This document shows, piece after piece, positions 28,312 to 37,479 of a stretch of 54,615 nt of DNA. The DNA is taken from positions 1-54,615 of the forward strand of contig NZ_NPIH01000196.1 of NCBI RefSeq assembly GCF_012275575.1, given 5' to 3'. Source of the DNA: Paraburkholderia sp. SG-MS1. Its GTDB lineage: Bacteria > Pseudomonadota > Gammaproteobacteria > Burkholderiales > Burkholderiaceae. The translations under genes and the position numbers were made by a program. The stretch's first letter is position 1, and every line of letters begins with the position of its first letter. Below the pieces are notes generated by a model. It made no database searches. It worked only from the letters and a program-made list of their open reading frames with translations, and was not told where the DNA came from.

Positions 28312-28325
28312 TTGCAGATTTGCAA
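28312..28325. promoter_or_regulatory. Candidate LysR operator between ilvD and its divergent regulator
   Basis: TTGCA (28312-28316), 4-bp spacer, TGCAA (28321-28325): a perfect short dyad in the 199-bp divergent region, 55 bp before the LysR start. Dyads with T-N11-A symmetry are typical LysR-type sites. Confidence 0.45.
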
Positions 28326-28379
28326 ACTGCGTGTCCAATATATTATTCACACGCAATTAGGTCGTAAAATGTATTAATC

Positions 28380-29357
28380 ATGCTGCCTGCCGTTCCCGAC
28401 CTGCGCCAGTTGCGCTATTTCGTCACCGTCGCCGAAGAGATGCACTTCGGGCGCGCGGCCACGCGCCTCGCGATGACCCAGCCGCCGTTGTCGCAAGCGA
28501 TCCGCGCGCTCGAAGAGACGCTCGGCGTCGAGCTGTTCGCGCGCACCAAGCGCTCGGTCGAACTGACCGCGGTCGGCGCGGATCTGCTGCCCGAGGTGCG
28601 GCGTCTGCTGGCGAGCGCCGAGGGCTTGCGGCCGCTCGCGCAGAGCCTCGCGCGCGGCGAGGCGGGGGTGTTGTCGCTGGCGTTCGTGTCCACCGCGGAT
28701 TACGGCCTGCTGCCTCCGCTGCTGCGGGATTTCGGCGCGCGCTATCCGCGGGTGCGGCTCGAATTGACCGAGGCCACCAGCGATGTGCAACTGGACGAGC
28801 TGACGGCCGGCCACATCGACGCCGGCCTCGTGATCGCGCCGCTGCCGTCGCGTCATGCGAAGCAACTCGCGTGGCTGCCGATCGTGCGCGAGCCGCTGGT
28901 GATCGCGATGTCGGCGGACATGGCGGAGCAGGTGAGCCACGCCACCGGCTCGGACTCGCGCGCCGAATGGCTCGACACGCCGGTCAGCCTGCGCGATGTC
29001 GGCGACACGCCGCTCGTGATCTTCCCGAGACGTCTGGCGCCAGGCTTTTATGACATCATTATGGATTGCTATGGCGTGGCGGGCCTCGCACCACGGATCG
29101 GCCAGGAGGCGATCCAGATGCAGACCATCGTCAGCCTCGTGTCGGCCGGCATGGGCGTCGCACTGGTGCCGCAATCGTTACGTAATCTGCGCCGCACGGG
29201 GGTCGTGTACCGGCCGCTGTCCGAGGCGGTACCCGCGATCGAGACGGGGCTCGCGTGGCGCACCGACGAGGTGAGTCCGGTGCTGGCCGGCTTCATCGAC
29301 ATCGTGCGCGCGTATGCCGCCACCGTCGGCGCGCAGGGTCTCGCGTCAGATGATTAG
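28380..29357 (+). CDS. LysR-family regulator divergent from ilvD
   Basis: The 325-residue protein has an N-terminal winged helix-turn-helix (DLRQLRYFVTVAEEMHFGRAATRLAMTQPPLSQAIRALE, residues 7-45) and a C-terminal effector domain (PBP2 fold) from about residue 95. LysR proteins usually control the divergent gene, here ilvD, and themselves. The effector is unknown; a branched-chain intermediate would be reasonable. Start ATG 28380 lies in an AT-rich leader. Confidence 0.92.
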   Translation: MLPAVPDLRQLRYFVTVAEEMHFGRAATRLAMTQPPLSQAIRALEETLGVELFARTKRSVELTAVGADLLPEVRRLLASAEGLRPLAQSLARGEAGVLSLAFVSTADYGLLPPLLRDFGARYPRVRLELTEATSDVQLDELTAGHIDAGLVIAPLPSRHAKQLAWLPIVREPLVIAMSADMAEQVSHATGSDSRAEWLDTPVSLRDVGDTPLVIFPRRLAPGFYDIIMDCYGVAGLAPRIGQEAIQMQTIVSLVSAGMGVALVPQSLRNLRRTGVVYRPLSEAVPAIETGLAWRTDEVSPVLAGFIDIVRAYAATVGAQGLASDD

Positions 29358-29506
29358 CGGCGCCCCGGCGAACGCATCGTGGCCCGCACCGTCCAACGCA
29401 TGCGCCGGATAATGCGCGAACCGCTGACGACCGACTAACCAGCCGCACGCAATCCGACCCATTACACCCACCCCGCTTCTGAACCTGAACTGCCCATAAC
29501 AACACG

Positions 29507-30412
29507 ATGCTCATTCATCCGAATTTCGACCCTGTGGCCATTCATCTGGGGCCGCTCGCCGTGCGCTGGTATGGACTGATGTACCTCGTCGCGTTCATCG
29601 CGGCGATCGTCGTCGGCCGGCTGCGGCTGCGTTTGCCGTTTGTCGCGGCGCAAGGCTGGACCGTCAGGGATATCGACGACATGCTGTTCTACGGCGTGCT
29701 GGGTACGATCCTCGGCGGCCGGCTCGGCTATGTGCTGTTCTACAAGGCGAGCTTTTATTTCGCGCATCCGCTCGACATCTTCAAGGTGTGGGAGGGCGGT
29801 ATGTCGTTCCACGGCGGCTTTCTCGGCGTGACGCTCGCGATGGTGCTGTTCGCTTATCAGCGCAAACGCTCGTGGCTGCAGGTCACCGACTTCGTCGCGC
29901 CGATGGTACCCACCGGGCTCGCGGCAGGGCGCCTCGGCAATTTCATCAACGGCGAGTTGTGGGGCCGCGTGACCGATCCGTCCGCGCCGTGGGCGATGCT
30001 GTTTCCCGGCGCAGCGCCCGACGACGCCGCCTGGCTCGCCGCGCATCCGCAACTGGCCGCGCAATGGCATCTGAACGAGGTGTTCGCGCAATATCACATG
30101 CTGCCGCGGCATCCGTCGGAGCTGTATGAGATCGCGCTCGAAGGCGTCGCACTGTTCTTCGTGCTGTTCTTCTTCTCGCGCAAACCGAAGCCGCTGGGCG
30201 CGATTTCCGCGGTGTTCCTGATCGGCTACGGCCTCGCGCGCTTCACGGTCGAATTCGCCCGCGAGCCGGACGACTTCCTCGGACTGCTGGCGATGGGTCT
30301 GTCGATGGGCCAATGGCTATCGCTGCCGATGATCCTCGCAGGCATCGGCATGCTGGTGTGGTCGTATCGCCGTGCGCGCCGTGAGCCGGCGCAGGCGGTC
30401 AACGCGAGCTGA
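29507..30412 (+). CDS. lgt: Prolipoprotein diacylglyceryl transferase
   Basis: The 301-residue inner-membrane enzyme attaches diacylglycerol to the lipobox cysteine, the first step of lipoprotein maturation. The Lgt signature [14 protein letters not shown] is near residue 142, with [12 protein letters not shown] at the N-terminus, MSFHGGFLG near 100 and about seven membrane helices. A terminator closes the gene. Confidence 0.96.
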   Translation: MLIHPNFDPVAIHLGPLAVRWYGLMYLVAFIAAIVVGRLRLRLPFVAAQGWTVRDIDDMLFYGVLGTILGGRLGYVLFYKASFYFAHPLDIFKVWEGGMSFHGGFLGVTLAMVLFAYQRKRSWLQVTDFVAPMVPTGLAAGRLGNFINGELWGRVTDPSAPWAMLFPGAAPDDAAWLAAHPQLAAQWHLNEVFAQYHMLPRHPSELYEIALEGVALFFVLFFFSRKPKPLGAISAVFLIGYGLARFTVEFAREPDDFLGLLAMGLSMGQWLSLPMILAGIGMLVWSYRRARREPAQAVNAS

Positions 30413-30446
30413 GCGCTACGGTTTGTCGTAGCGAGCGCATGATGAA

Positions 30447-30474
30447 AAAACGCCACGGCATGCCGTGGCGTTTT
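30447..30474. terminator. Bidirectional rho-independent terminator
   Basis: CGCCACGGCA (30451-30460) abuts TGCCGTGGCG (30461-30470), flanked by AAAA and TTTT. The perfect palindrome with A/T tails on both sides serves lgt (+) and the convergent SIMPL-domain gene (-). Confidence 0.88.
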
Positions 30475-30514
30475 CTTGTGCAGGAGAAATGCTGAGCGCG
30501 CCAGCGCGTTAGCG

Positions 30515-31246
30515 TTATTTCATTTGCACCGAGCCCGATACGTTGACCGTTACCGTCGACGTGCCGCCTTCTAGTGGCATTGGCGCCATGGTCTTCGCGT
30601 CGGCGCTCATGGCGCGGGCGCTCATCATCATCATGGGGCGGGGCATCACGCCGCCGTGATTCACGTTGACCTCGCGAATCGAATAGCCGCTGAAGCCGAA
30701 TGCCTGCGCCGACGACGCAGCCTGATCGCGGAACGACCGGATCGCTTCGCCGGTGAGCTTCTGCTCGGCGGCGCGTTGCGCCTCCGGCGACAGCGAGAAC
30801 TGCACGTTGCCGACTTGCATGACCGAGGCCATGTGTCCCGCGAGCTTCGACGCCGCGGCGAAGTCGTGCGATTCGAGCACGACCTCCGTGCGGCCGCGCC
30901 ACGCCGAAATGCGCCCATCACGATCGGTGGACGGGAAGATGGCGAACGAACCCGTGCGCGCCGTCACGCCGCTCACGCCGCGCGCCTTCTGCAACGCCGC
31001 GTCGGCGCGCTGATTCAGCGTGGCGGTGAGCGCGGACGGGTCGCTCGCTTCCTGCTCGTAAAACAGCGTGATATCGACGACGTCCTGCGGGATTTCCGCG
31101 CTGGCCTGAGCGTTTAGCGACAGCACGCCCGATGGCTGGGCCTGCATGACGCCCTGCGCGCGAGCCATGGCCGGGGTGAGCGCGAGCGCGACCGGCGCTG
31201 TGCAGACGAGAGCGAATGCGAGTGCCCGTGCGGTTTTTTTCGACAT
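30515..31246 (-). CDS. Periplasmic SIMPL-domain (DUF541) protein
   Basis: The 243-residue protein has a Sec signal peptide (MSKKTARALAFALVCTAPVA..., cleavage near ARA) and a SIMPL/DUF541 domain: SGVLSLNAQASAEIPQDVVDITLFYEQEA near the start of the mature chain, and an end with STVTVNVSGSVQMK. SIMPL proteins (Bp26 and YggE relatives) are periplasmic, form ring-like oligomers in some species, and have been linked to oxidative stress; the molecular role is not settled. The start is ATG 31246 because the signal peptide begins there. Confidence 0.88.
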   Translation of the reverse strand: MSKKTARALAFALVCTAPVALALTPAMARAQGVMQAQPSGVLSLNAQASAEIPQDVVDITLFYEQEASDPSALTATLNQRADAALQKARGVSGVTARTGSFAIFPSTDRDGRISAWRGRTEVVLESHDFAAASKLAGHMASVMQVGNVQFSLSPEAQRAAEQKLTGEAIRSFRDQAASSAQAFGFSGYSIREVNVNHGGVMPRPMMMMSARAMSADAKTMAPMPLEGGTSTVTVNVSGSVQMK

Positions 31247-31444
31247 TGCTGGACTCCTAGCTTGAACAGGGTTGTGCACGATTGGCGCGAATGCCATGCA
31301 AGTGGTGGCATGACGTTTGCGGCCTCGTTTGTGCGCCTGTTAGGCGCTTGTAACCGGAGCTTGGTTCCCTGATTGATGTTGCCGGTCAGTCGCGACCGCT
31401 CGTCGAAGCACAGCGTTCGACGCTTCCCCGAGGTGATCGAGCCT

Positions 31445-31903
31445 TCAGGCGAGCCGCGTGGTGATGAAGCGCCATTCGGCTTCGGTCACGGGCGTGATCG
31501 ACAGGCGATTGCCTTTGGCGAGCACGCGCATGTCCTGCAGTTCCGGATGCTCGCGCAGCGCGGCCAGCGGAATCAGCGGGATTTTCTTCTTGAACACCAC
31601 GTCGACCAAGACCCAGCGCGGCGTTTCCTGCGACGACTTCGCGTCGTAGTACGGACTCTTTTTATCGAACTGGGTTGGGTCCGGATACGCGGTGGACGAC
31701 ACTTGCGCGAGCCCCGCAATGCCGGGTTCAGGGCAGCTCGAGTGATAGAACAGCACGCCGTCGCCGACCTGCATCATGTCGCGCATGAAGTTGCGCGCCT
31801 GGTAATTGCGCACGCCGGTCCACGGCAACGTGCGATGCGGCGCGCGGGCGAGGTGGTCGATGCTCGCCTCGTCCGGTTCGGACTTCATTAGCCAGTAGCG
31901 CAT
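31445..31903 (-). CDS. EVE-domain protein
   Basis: The 152-residue single-domain protein starts MRYWLMKSEPDEASIDHL and contains TLPWTGVRNYQARNFMRDMMQVGDGVLFYHSSC, the EVE (PUA-like) signature seen in THYN1-type proteins. EVE domains bind modified bases in DNA or RNA in some systems; the target here is unknown. It lies just past 6S RNA, on the same strand. Confidence 0.93.
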   Translation of the reverse strand: MRYWLMKSEPDEASIDHLARAPHRTLPWTGVRNYQARNFMRDMMQVGDGVLFYHSSCPEPGIAGLAQVSSTAYPDPTQFDKKSPYYDAKSSQETPRWVLVDVVFKKKIPLIPLAALREHPELQDMRVLAKGNRLSITPVTEAEWRFITTRLA

Positions 31904-31995
31904 GAATCGAATTGAACGTTAAGGGTTGGACGATGTGAAAAAAATCGAAGCCGATGAGGCGAGGCGCGCCCACAGACACGCGAGCGGACGCACAA

Positions 31996-32031
31996 AGAAA
32001 AAACGGCATCGAACCGAAGTCCGATGCCGTT
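31996..32031 (-). terminator. Rho-independent terminator of 6S RNA
   Basis: On the minus strand AACGGCATCG (32031-32022) and CGATGCCGTT (32011-32002) pair perfectly over 10 bp and are followed by a run of T. It starts a few bases after the 6S RNA 3' end. Confidence 0.88.
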
Positions 32032-32035
32032 CTAG

Positions 32036-32217
32036 ATAAGGTCCCCGCCTTAGCCGCTAGGCCGGCATCCTGAACCGGGGGTTCAGAATTGGTCGCAGTT
32101 AGCAACACTTCGGGTACATCAGACAGAGTGACGCGCACACCCGTGCTACAAATTTCCGCAACCGTGCACATGGCATTGGTTCAAGGAATATATGACCTTG
32201 GCGAACCAGGCAGGGAA
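32036..32217 (-). ncRNA. ssrS: 6S RNA (RNA polymerase sigma70 holoenzyme regulator)
   Basis: The minus strand shows the layout of 6S RNA over about 180 nt. A closing stem pairs CCCTGCC (32215-32209) with GGCGGGG (32049-32043). The AACTGCGAC segment is also present in E. coli 6S RNA, and a GAACCCCCGGTTC hairpin is followed by GGATGCCGGCC, resembling the E. coli GAACCAAGGGTTC region. An apical hairpin pairs TAGCAC with GTGTTGCTA. Position between zapA and the EVE gene (the zapA-ssrS-ygfA arrangement elsewhere) and the immediate terminator agree. 6S RNA mimics an open promoter and holds RNA polymerase in stationary phase. Exact ends are approximate. Confidence 0.85.
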
Positions 32218-32334
32218 GCTAAACCGATGAAGCTTAAACGATAGAACTCAAACGTTTGCGAAGACTTGACTCATACACCTGCTTTTAACTTCGCTTCGTT
32301 TGAATTCGCGGCAGATCTCAAGACCGGCCGATAC

Positions 32335-32649
32335 TTACTGCATGCTGTACTGCTGAATCACAGTACCCAGTTGTTCGTTCATTTGCTGCATTGTACGCCG
32401 GATTTCCTCAGCGGGAAATGCTTCTCCGTGTCGTACGCTCGATTGCAGCTTAAGCAGTTCCGATGCCAGCGACAGCGCAGCCATGACAGCAATGCGATCC
32501 GTGCCGCGCACGTTGCTGTTATTGCGGATCTTCGACATTTCCGCGTCGACGCGCGCCACCGCTTCGAGCAGTGCGCCTTCCGTTTCCGGCGAGCACGCGA
32601 GGCGATAGGGCACGTCGAGAATCGATACTTCGATCTGCTTGGCGGTCAT
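32335..32649 (-). CDS. zapA: Cell division protein ZapA
   Basis: The 104-residue protein begins MTAKQIEVSILDVPYRLACSPETEGALLEAVARVDAEMSKIRN, the ZapA globular domain, and ends in a coiled coil. ZapA cross-links FtsZ protofilaments at the division ring. It overlaps the upstream coiled-coil gene by 4 bp (ATGA) and precedes 6S RNA. Confidence 0.93.
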   Translation of the reverse strand: MTAKQIEVSILDVPYRLACSPETEGALLEAVARVDAEMSKIRNNSNVRGTDRIAVMAALSLASELLKLQSSVRHGEAFPAEEIRRTMQQMNEQLGTVIQQYSMQ

Positions 32650-33002
32650 GCGTTTTCTCCGTGGCGGGTAACCTCGCTTTGCGCGTCGGCGGTGTCCTGA
32701 ACCGGCTCGAGCAGATCGAGCTGGTTGTCAGGCTCGCTGCTCGCGCGGGCCCGCGGCAATTTCTCGAGAATCGCATTCAGGCGCACCTGAGCGTCGTCGA
32801 TCTTGGCTGAGAGCGTGTCGCGCTCCGCTTGCAGTGCATCGCGCTCCTCGCGCAGCAGCGCAAGTTCCGTGCGCGTGGCTTCCGCTTCGGCACGCGATTG
32901 GGCGAGTTGCTCTTCGAGCGCGAGCCGCGCTTCATTGTGGCGCTGGCTGATCGCAATCAACTTGCCGATATTCTGTGAGAGTGATTCGAGTTCGGTGAGC
33001 AT
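32646..33002 (-). CDS. zapB: ZapB-like coiled-coil protein
   Basis: The 118-residue protein is a long coiled coil over about residues 1-80 (LEEQLAQSRAEAEATRTELALLREERDALQAERDTL) with an acidic, disordered tail. Its coupling to zapA identifies it as the ZapB-like (TIGR02449-type) division factor of betaproteobacteria. Coiled coils align with many families, so the assignment rests mainly on context. Confidence 0.75.
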   Translation of the reverse strand: MLTELESLSQNIGKLIAISQRHNEARLALEEQLAQSRAEAEATRTELALLREERDALQAERDTLSAKIDDAQVRLNAILEKLPRARASSEPDNQLDLLEPVQDTADAQSEVTRHGENA

Positions 33003-33061
33003 GTGCTGCGTCCTCTAAAGACATCGCATTTTAGCGCGGAATATTGCAGGTTCCGACAATT

Positions 33062-33076
33062 GTCTCGTTTCGAGAC
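33062..33076. promoter_or_regulatory. Dyad in the zapB/btuB divergent region
   Basis: GTCTCG (33062-33067), TTT, CGAGAC (33071-33076): a perfect 6-bp dyad about 60 bp upstream of zapB and 140 bp before the riboswitch. It could be an operator; no regulator is known. Confidence 0.3.
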
Positions 33077-33214
33077 GTAACAACATCGCTATGTGCAGGC
33101 TTTTCCCGACCATATGATGAAAAAGTACTCGCCCATCGGACAATAACCTGCACTTAACAGAACGGATTGCGGCCGGTTTGACCTTTCTTGACGCGCGCCG
33201 AGGGCGCTCCTAAA

Positions 33215-33455
33215 CTGCCGGCACTCTGGTGCCCGCGCCGCTGTTCACAGCGCGCGCAGTTAAACGGGAAGCAGGGCGCGCCATTATCGAACTGAACGCG
33301 CGAACCTGCGCTGCCCCCGCAACGGTAAGCGACCGCATTCGTCATGCAGGTCGATCCTGATCGCGTGTCTGACGTTCGACATGCGAGTGTGCCACTGCGC
33401 GTTACGCGTGGGAAGGCGGGATCGATGTGTCGTTAGCCCGGATACCGGCCAGAGG
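33215..33455 (+). promoter_or_regulatory. Cobalamin (B12) riboswitch upstream of btuB
   Basis: The leader shows the ordered landmarks of the AdoCbl riboswitch: CTGGTGCCCGC (about 33225), a GGGAAGCAGGG segment, CCCCGCAACGGTAAGCG (about 33316), GCCACTGCGCG, GGGAAGGCG (33411-33419), and the B12 box AGCCCGGATACCGGCC (33435-33450). It ends about 105 bp before the btuB start. Adenosylcobalamin binding would reduce expression of the uptake operon behind it. Boundaries are approximate. Confidence 0.93.
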
Positions 33456-33558
33456 GAGAGGCACGTCCCCCGCGAAATGCAAAAAGCGTGGGCGCTTCGT
33501 TATGCATCGGCCTGCGGGGAAGCGGGCCGCGCGAGCTATCCACAGGAATCGTCATCCC

Positions 33559-35514
33559 ATGCTGTCCCCCATCGCCCGCGCGACGCTGCTCGCTTTTGCG
33601 GGCTTGCCGCTCGTCGTGCACGCGCAAACCGCCGACTCGTCGCCGGGTTCGTCCTCTGATTTGTCGGCTGCTTCGGCCAGTGCTTCGTCCGCCTCCGATG
33701 CCGACGCGCAAACCGACATACCTGCGAACGCCGTCGCTCGGAAAGCCGTGCCCGCCGTGTTGTCACCAGTCGTCGTGACCGCGGAGCGCGGGCCGCAAGC
33801 GCTCGCGGACGCGATCCCGCAGACCTCGCTGTTCGATCAGCAGGATCTCGCCGACACCACCGCGACCGACTTGCCCGGCCTCCTGCAACTCGCGCCAGGT
33901 GCGCAAATCTCGCGTACCGGTGGTCCTGGCTCGACGACGAGTCTTTATTTGCGCGGCGCGTCGTCGACGCAATCGCTATTGTTGATCGACGGCGTGCGCG
34001 TCGACTCGGTGAGCCTCGGAGCGCCTCAGCTCGCGCAGATTCCGCTCGATCAGATCGACCACGTCGAAGTAGTGAACGGCAACGTGTCCGCTTTATACGG
34101 TTCGGGCGCGATCGGCGGCGTGGTGCAGGTGTTCACGAAAGAGGGTGGCGATCATCCGCCGCGTTTCAATTTTTCGGTGGGCTACGGCAGCTATCACACG
34201 CAGACGCAGCAGGCCGGCGTGAACGGGGCACTCGACAAAGACGGCCGCACGACCTTCAGCCTATCGCTCGCGCGTTCGAAGGACGACGGCTTTTCGTCGC
34301 TTGATCCGCAGCGTGCGCCCGGCGCCAATCCGAACGCGAACGGCTATCTGAACGAGAGCGTCACGGCGTCGTTGCGTCACAAGTTCACCGACCGCTGGGA
34401 CGCGGGCGTCAACTATTTTCAGTCGAACGGCAATAACAGCTACGACAACGCGTACGGCGTGCCGACCGATCTGAACAACCTGTACAGCAAGGTGCGCCAG
34501 GCGTCGGTGTTCGCGAACGGCAAGCTGACCGACTGGTGGACCACGCACTTCATCGTCTCCGAGGGCGACGACCGCAGTGTGTCGAAGACCAACGGCATCT
34601 ACAACGGCCGCTTCGATACCGACAATCGCCAGTACACCTGGCAGAACGATTTCGCGTTCGCCGCGCGGCAGAAACTGCAGGTGGGCTACGAGCATCTCGA
34701 TCAGAGCCTTGACTCAGATACGTTCGCAGCGCCGGACCGTCATGTGGATTCGGGCTTCGTCGGCTACACGGGACGCTTCGGGCGCAACCAGTTTCAGGCC
34801 AACGTGCGGCACGACCAGTATTCCGATTTCGGCGGGGCGAACAGTTACTATCTCGGCTACGGTTTCGACATCACCGAACACTGGAAGGCAACCGCAAGCT
34901 ATTCGGATTCGTTCCGCGCGCCGAGTTTCGACGATCTGTACTATCCGCTCAGCGGCAATCCGTCGATCCAGCCCGAGCATAGTCATTCGCTCGAAGCGGC
35001 GTTGCAGTACGCGTCGAACGCGCTCGGCGTGATGCGTCTGAGCGCGTTCCAGACGCGCTATTCGAATCTGATCGACTACGCGCAGGTGACGCCCGGCATC
35101 TATCTGGCCGAGAACGTCGGTCGTGCGAAGGTGCAGGGGATCGAAGGATCGTGGAGCGGACATGTCGGCAAGACGGACTTGCGCGCGTCGTTGACGCTGC
35201 AAAATCCCGTCGACCTCGACAACGATGTCGACCTCGTGCGGCGCGCGCGGCGGTTCGGCTCGCTGACGGTGAATCGCAGCATCGCGGGATGGCGGGTCGG
35301 CGGCGAGTGGATCGTGAGCGGCCCGCGCGAGGACAGCAGCGGCAAGCTGGGCGGCTACGGCGTCGTGAATCTGTCGGCGCGCTACACCATCACGAAAGCG
35401 TGGTACGTGACCGCGCAAATCCAGAACCTGTTCGACAAGGACTATGAAACGGCCTACTCGTATAACTCGCCGGGACGCGGTGCATATGTCACGATCGGTT
35501 GGCAGCAGCAGTGA
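33559..35514 (+). CDS. btuB: TonB-dependent outer-membrane cobalamin receptor
   Basis: The 651-residue protein has a signal peptide (MLSPIARATLLAFAGLPLVVHA/Q), a TonB-box-like VLSPVVVTAERG near residue 70, a plug domain (GPGSTTSLYLRGASSTQSLLLIDGVR, then VEVVNGNVSALYGSGAIGGVVQVFT), and a 22-strand-type barrel ending in an aromatic-rich strand (AYVTIGWQQQ). ATG 33559 is used: the longer in-frame start at 33427 lies inside the riboswitch. AGGAA is about 10 bp upstream. It is the first gene of the riboswitch-controlled operon. Confidence 0.94.
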   Translation: MLSPIARATLLAFAGLPLVVHAQTADSSPGSSSDLSAASASASSASDADAQTDIPANAVARKAVPAVLSPVVVTAERGPQALADAIPQTSLFDQQDLADTTATDLPGLLQLAPGAQISRTGGPGSTTSLYLRGASSTQSLLLIDGVRVDSVSLGAPQLAQIPLDQIDHVEVVNGNVSALYGSGAIGGVVQVFTKEGGDHPPRFNFSVGYGSYHTQTQQAGVNGALDKDGRTTFSLSLARSKDDGFSSLDPQRAPGANPNANGYLNESVTASLRHKFTDRWDAGVNYFQSNGNNSYDNAYGVPTDLNNLYSKVRQASVFANGKLTDWWTTHFIVSEGDDRSVSKTNGIYNGRFDTDNRQYTWQNDFAFAARQKLQVGYEHLDQSLDSDTFAAPDRHVDSGFVGYTGRFGRNQFQANVRHDQYSDFGGANSYYLGYGFDITEHWKATASYSDSFRAPSFDDLYYPLSGNPSIQPEHSHSLEAALQYASNALGVMRLSAFQTRYSNLIDYAQVTPGIYLAENVGRAKVQGIEGSWSGHVGKTDLRASLTLQNPVDLDNDVDLVRRARRFGSLTVNRSIAGWRVGGEWIVSGPREDSSGKLGGYGVVNLSARYTITKAWYVTAQIQNLFDKDYETAYSYNSPGRGAYVTIGWQQQ

Positions 35515-35541
35515 TGCCGGCGCCGCGCTGAGCGTGCGCGA

Positions 35542-36603
35542 ATGAGCCGGCATCCTGGTTCGGTGCCGGCCGCCGTGCGCCTGATGAACGCGAAGCGGGC
35601 GGCCGCGATCTGGCTCGTACTTGCGGTGCTCGCGCTGGCGGTGCTGATGGCGTCGCTCGCGCTGGGTAGCGTGTCGCTCGCGCCGTCGCGCGTGCTGACG
35701 GCGCTGCTGCCGTCGCATGGGTCGCCTGGGTTGCCGGGTGAGTCGGCGGATCTGGCGAGCGAGATCGTGCGCACGCTGCGTTTGCCGCGCGCGCTGGCCG
35801 GCTTCGCATGCGGCGCGTTGCTCGCGTTGGCCGGTGCGCTGTTGCAGGTGCTGTTGCGCAACCCGCTCGCCGAACCCTACATATTGGGCGTGTCGGGTGG
35901 CGCGGCGAGCTTCGCGCTGGTGGCGATGATCGCCGGCAGCGCAGGGTGGATCGTCGATGCCAGCGCCTTCGCCGGCGCCTTCATATCGATCCTGCTGGTG
36001 CTCGGTCTCGCGCGCCGCGAATTGTGGCGCGGCGAGCCGCAGGACACGTCGCCGCGTTTGCTGCTGACCGGCGCGGTGATCGCGGCGGGGTGGGGCGCGC
36101 TCATCACGCTGCTGCTCAACCTCGCGCCCGACAGCCGTTTGCGCGGCATGTTGTTCTGGCTGACCGGCGACCTCAATGGCGGTGCGCCGCCGTGGACCGC
36201 ACTCGTTGCTTTGATTGTCGCGTTGCTGGCGATCGTGCCGGTGACCCCGCGCCTCAACGTGCTGCTGCGTGGCGACGCTGCTGCGCAAGCGTTGGGCGTC
36301 GCGGTGATGCCGCTGCGCTTGCGCGTCTATCTGGTGGCGTCGCTCGCGGCGGCGGCCGCAGTCACCACGGCGGGCACCATCGGCTTCGTGGGCCTGGTGG
36401 TGCCGCATATGTTGCGGCTCGCGTTCGGCAACGATCAGCGCATGCTGTTGCCTGCGGCCGCGCTCGGCGGCGGCGTCGCGGTGATGGGCGCGGACCTGAT
36501 CGCGCGCACCGTGATTGCGCCGGCGCAATTGCCGGTCGGCGTGATCACGTCGATCGTCGGCGTGCCGGTGTTCCTCTGGATGCTGTTGCGCAAACGCCGA
36601 TGA
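35542..36603 (+). CDS. btuC: Cobalamin ABC importer permease (FecCD family)
   Basis: The 353-residue membrane protein has about ten helices and the family marks LRLPRALAGFACGALLALAGALLQVLLRNPLAEPYILGVSGGA (about residues 80-122) and GTIGFVGLVVPHMLR near 280. With the ATPase behind it and BtuF it would import B12 across the inner membrane. The start may instead be ATG 35584 (MNAKRAAAIW); neither has a clear ribosome site. The stop overlaps the next start (ATGA). Confidence 0.92.
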   Translation: MSRHPGSVPAAVRLMNAKRAAAIWLVLAVLALAVLMASLALGSVSLAPSRVLTALLPSHGSPGLPGESADLASEIVRTLRLPRALAGFACGALLALAGALLQVLLRNPLAEPYILGVSGGAASFALVAMIAGSAGWIVDASAFAGAFISILLVLGLARRELWRGEPQDTSPRLLLTGAVIAAGWGALITLLLNLAPDSRLRGMLFWLTGDLNGGAPPWTALVALIVALLAIVPVTPRLNVLLRGDAAAQALGVAVMPLRLRVYLVASLAAAAAVTTAGTIGFVGLVVPHMLRLAFGNDQRMLLPAAALGGGVAVMGADLIARTVIAPAQLPVGVITSIVGVPVFLWMLLRKRR

Positions 36604-37442
36604 CGCAAGCTCATACCAACCTCGAACCCGCCGCGCTCAGCGCGCAACGCCTGACCTTGCGCGCTGGCGCGCGCACCTTGCTCGATGCGTTCACGCATAC
36701 TTTCCATGCCGGCGAGATCTGGTGCGTCGCGGGCCCGAACGGCGCGGGCAAGACCACGTTGCTGTCCGCGCTCGCGGGTCTGTTGCGCCCCGCGGCGGGC
36801 CATGTCGAACTGGATGGCGTGCGCCTGTCCGACTGGCCGCCGTTGCCGCTCGCCCAGAGGCGCGCATTGATGCCGCAAAGCGCACCCGATGCGTTCAGCG
36901 CGAGCGTGCTCGACATCGTGACGCTGAATCGCTTTCCGCATCTGAGCGGCTGGGGTTGGGAGCGCGAAGCGGATCGCGCTGCCGCGCGCGCCGCGCTGGA
37001 CCTGCTGGGTCTCGCCGACTTCGCCGCGCGCGACGTGCTGTCGTTGTCGGGCGGCGAGCGTCAACGTGTCGCGCTGGCAGCGGTGTTGTGTCAGGACGCG
37101 CCATTGTTGCTGCTCGACGAACCGTTGTCGCATCTCGATCTGCATCATCAGATCGACTGTCTCGACGCGCTCGCAGCATGGACGCGCGAGCCGCGCCGCA
37201 CCGTGATGTTCTCATGCCACGATCTGAATCTGGCGCGCCGCTTCGCGACGCACGCGTTGTTGCTCGACGGCGCGGGCGGCGCGTATGCCGGGCCGGTGCA
37301 TGACGTGCTCACGCCCACGCTGACGAGCCGCGCATTCGGCTATCCGTTGATTCTGATTCGCGACGGCGAACACGAGGCGCTGATTCCTGCGCCGCGTGCG
37401 CGTCACGAATCGCCCGCCGGCGATGACAGCCCGGCAGGATAA
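36600..37442 (+). CDS. btuD: Cobalamin ABC importer ATPase
   Basis: The 280-residue ATPase has Walker A GPNGAGKTT at residues 45-53, signature LSGGERQRVALA near 148, and Walker B LLLLDEPLSHLDLHHQ near 168. The start overlaps the btuC stop. Related iron-siderophore ATPases look similar; the riboswitch and cob genes point to cobalamin. Confidence 0.92.
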   Translation: MTQAHTNLEPAALSAQRLTLRAGARTLLDAFTHTFHAGEIWCVAGPNGAGKTTLLSALAGLLRPAAGHVELDGVRLSDWPPLPLAQRRALMPQSAPDAFSASVLDIVTLNRFPHLSGWGWEREADRAAARAALDLLGLADFAARDVLSLSGGERQRVALAAVLCQDAPLLLLDEPLSHLDLHHQIDCLDALAAWTREPRRTVMFSCHDLNLARRFATHALLLDGAGGAYAGPVHDVLTPTLTSRAFGYPLILIRDGEHEALIPAPRARHESPAGDDSPAG

Positions 37443-37479
37443 TCGCCCGATCAAAACACTCTCATTTCAGACCACGCTT

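Noticed and set aside
33427..33558. An N-terminal extension of btuB
   Set aside because: It would place translation inside the B12 riboswitch and ahead of the signal peptide; ATG 33559 fits both.
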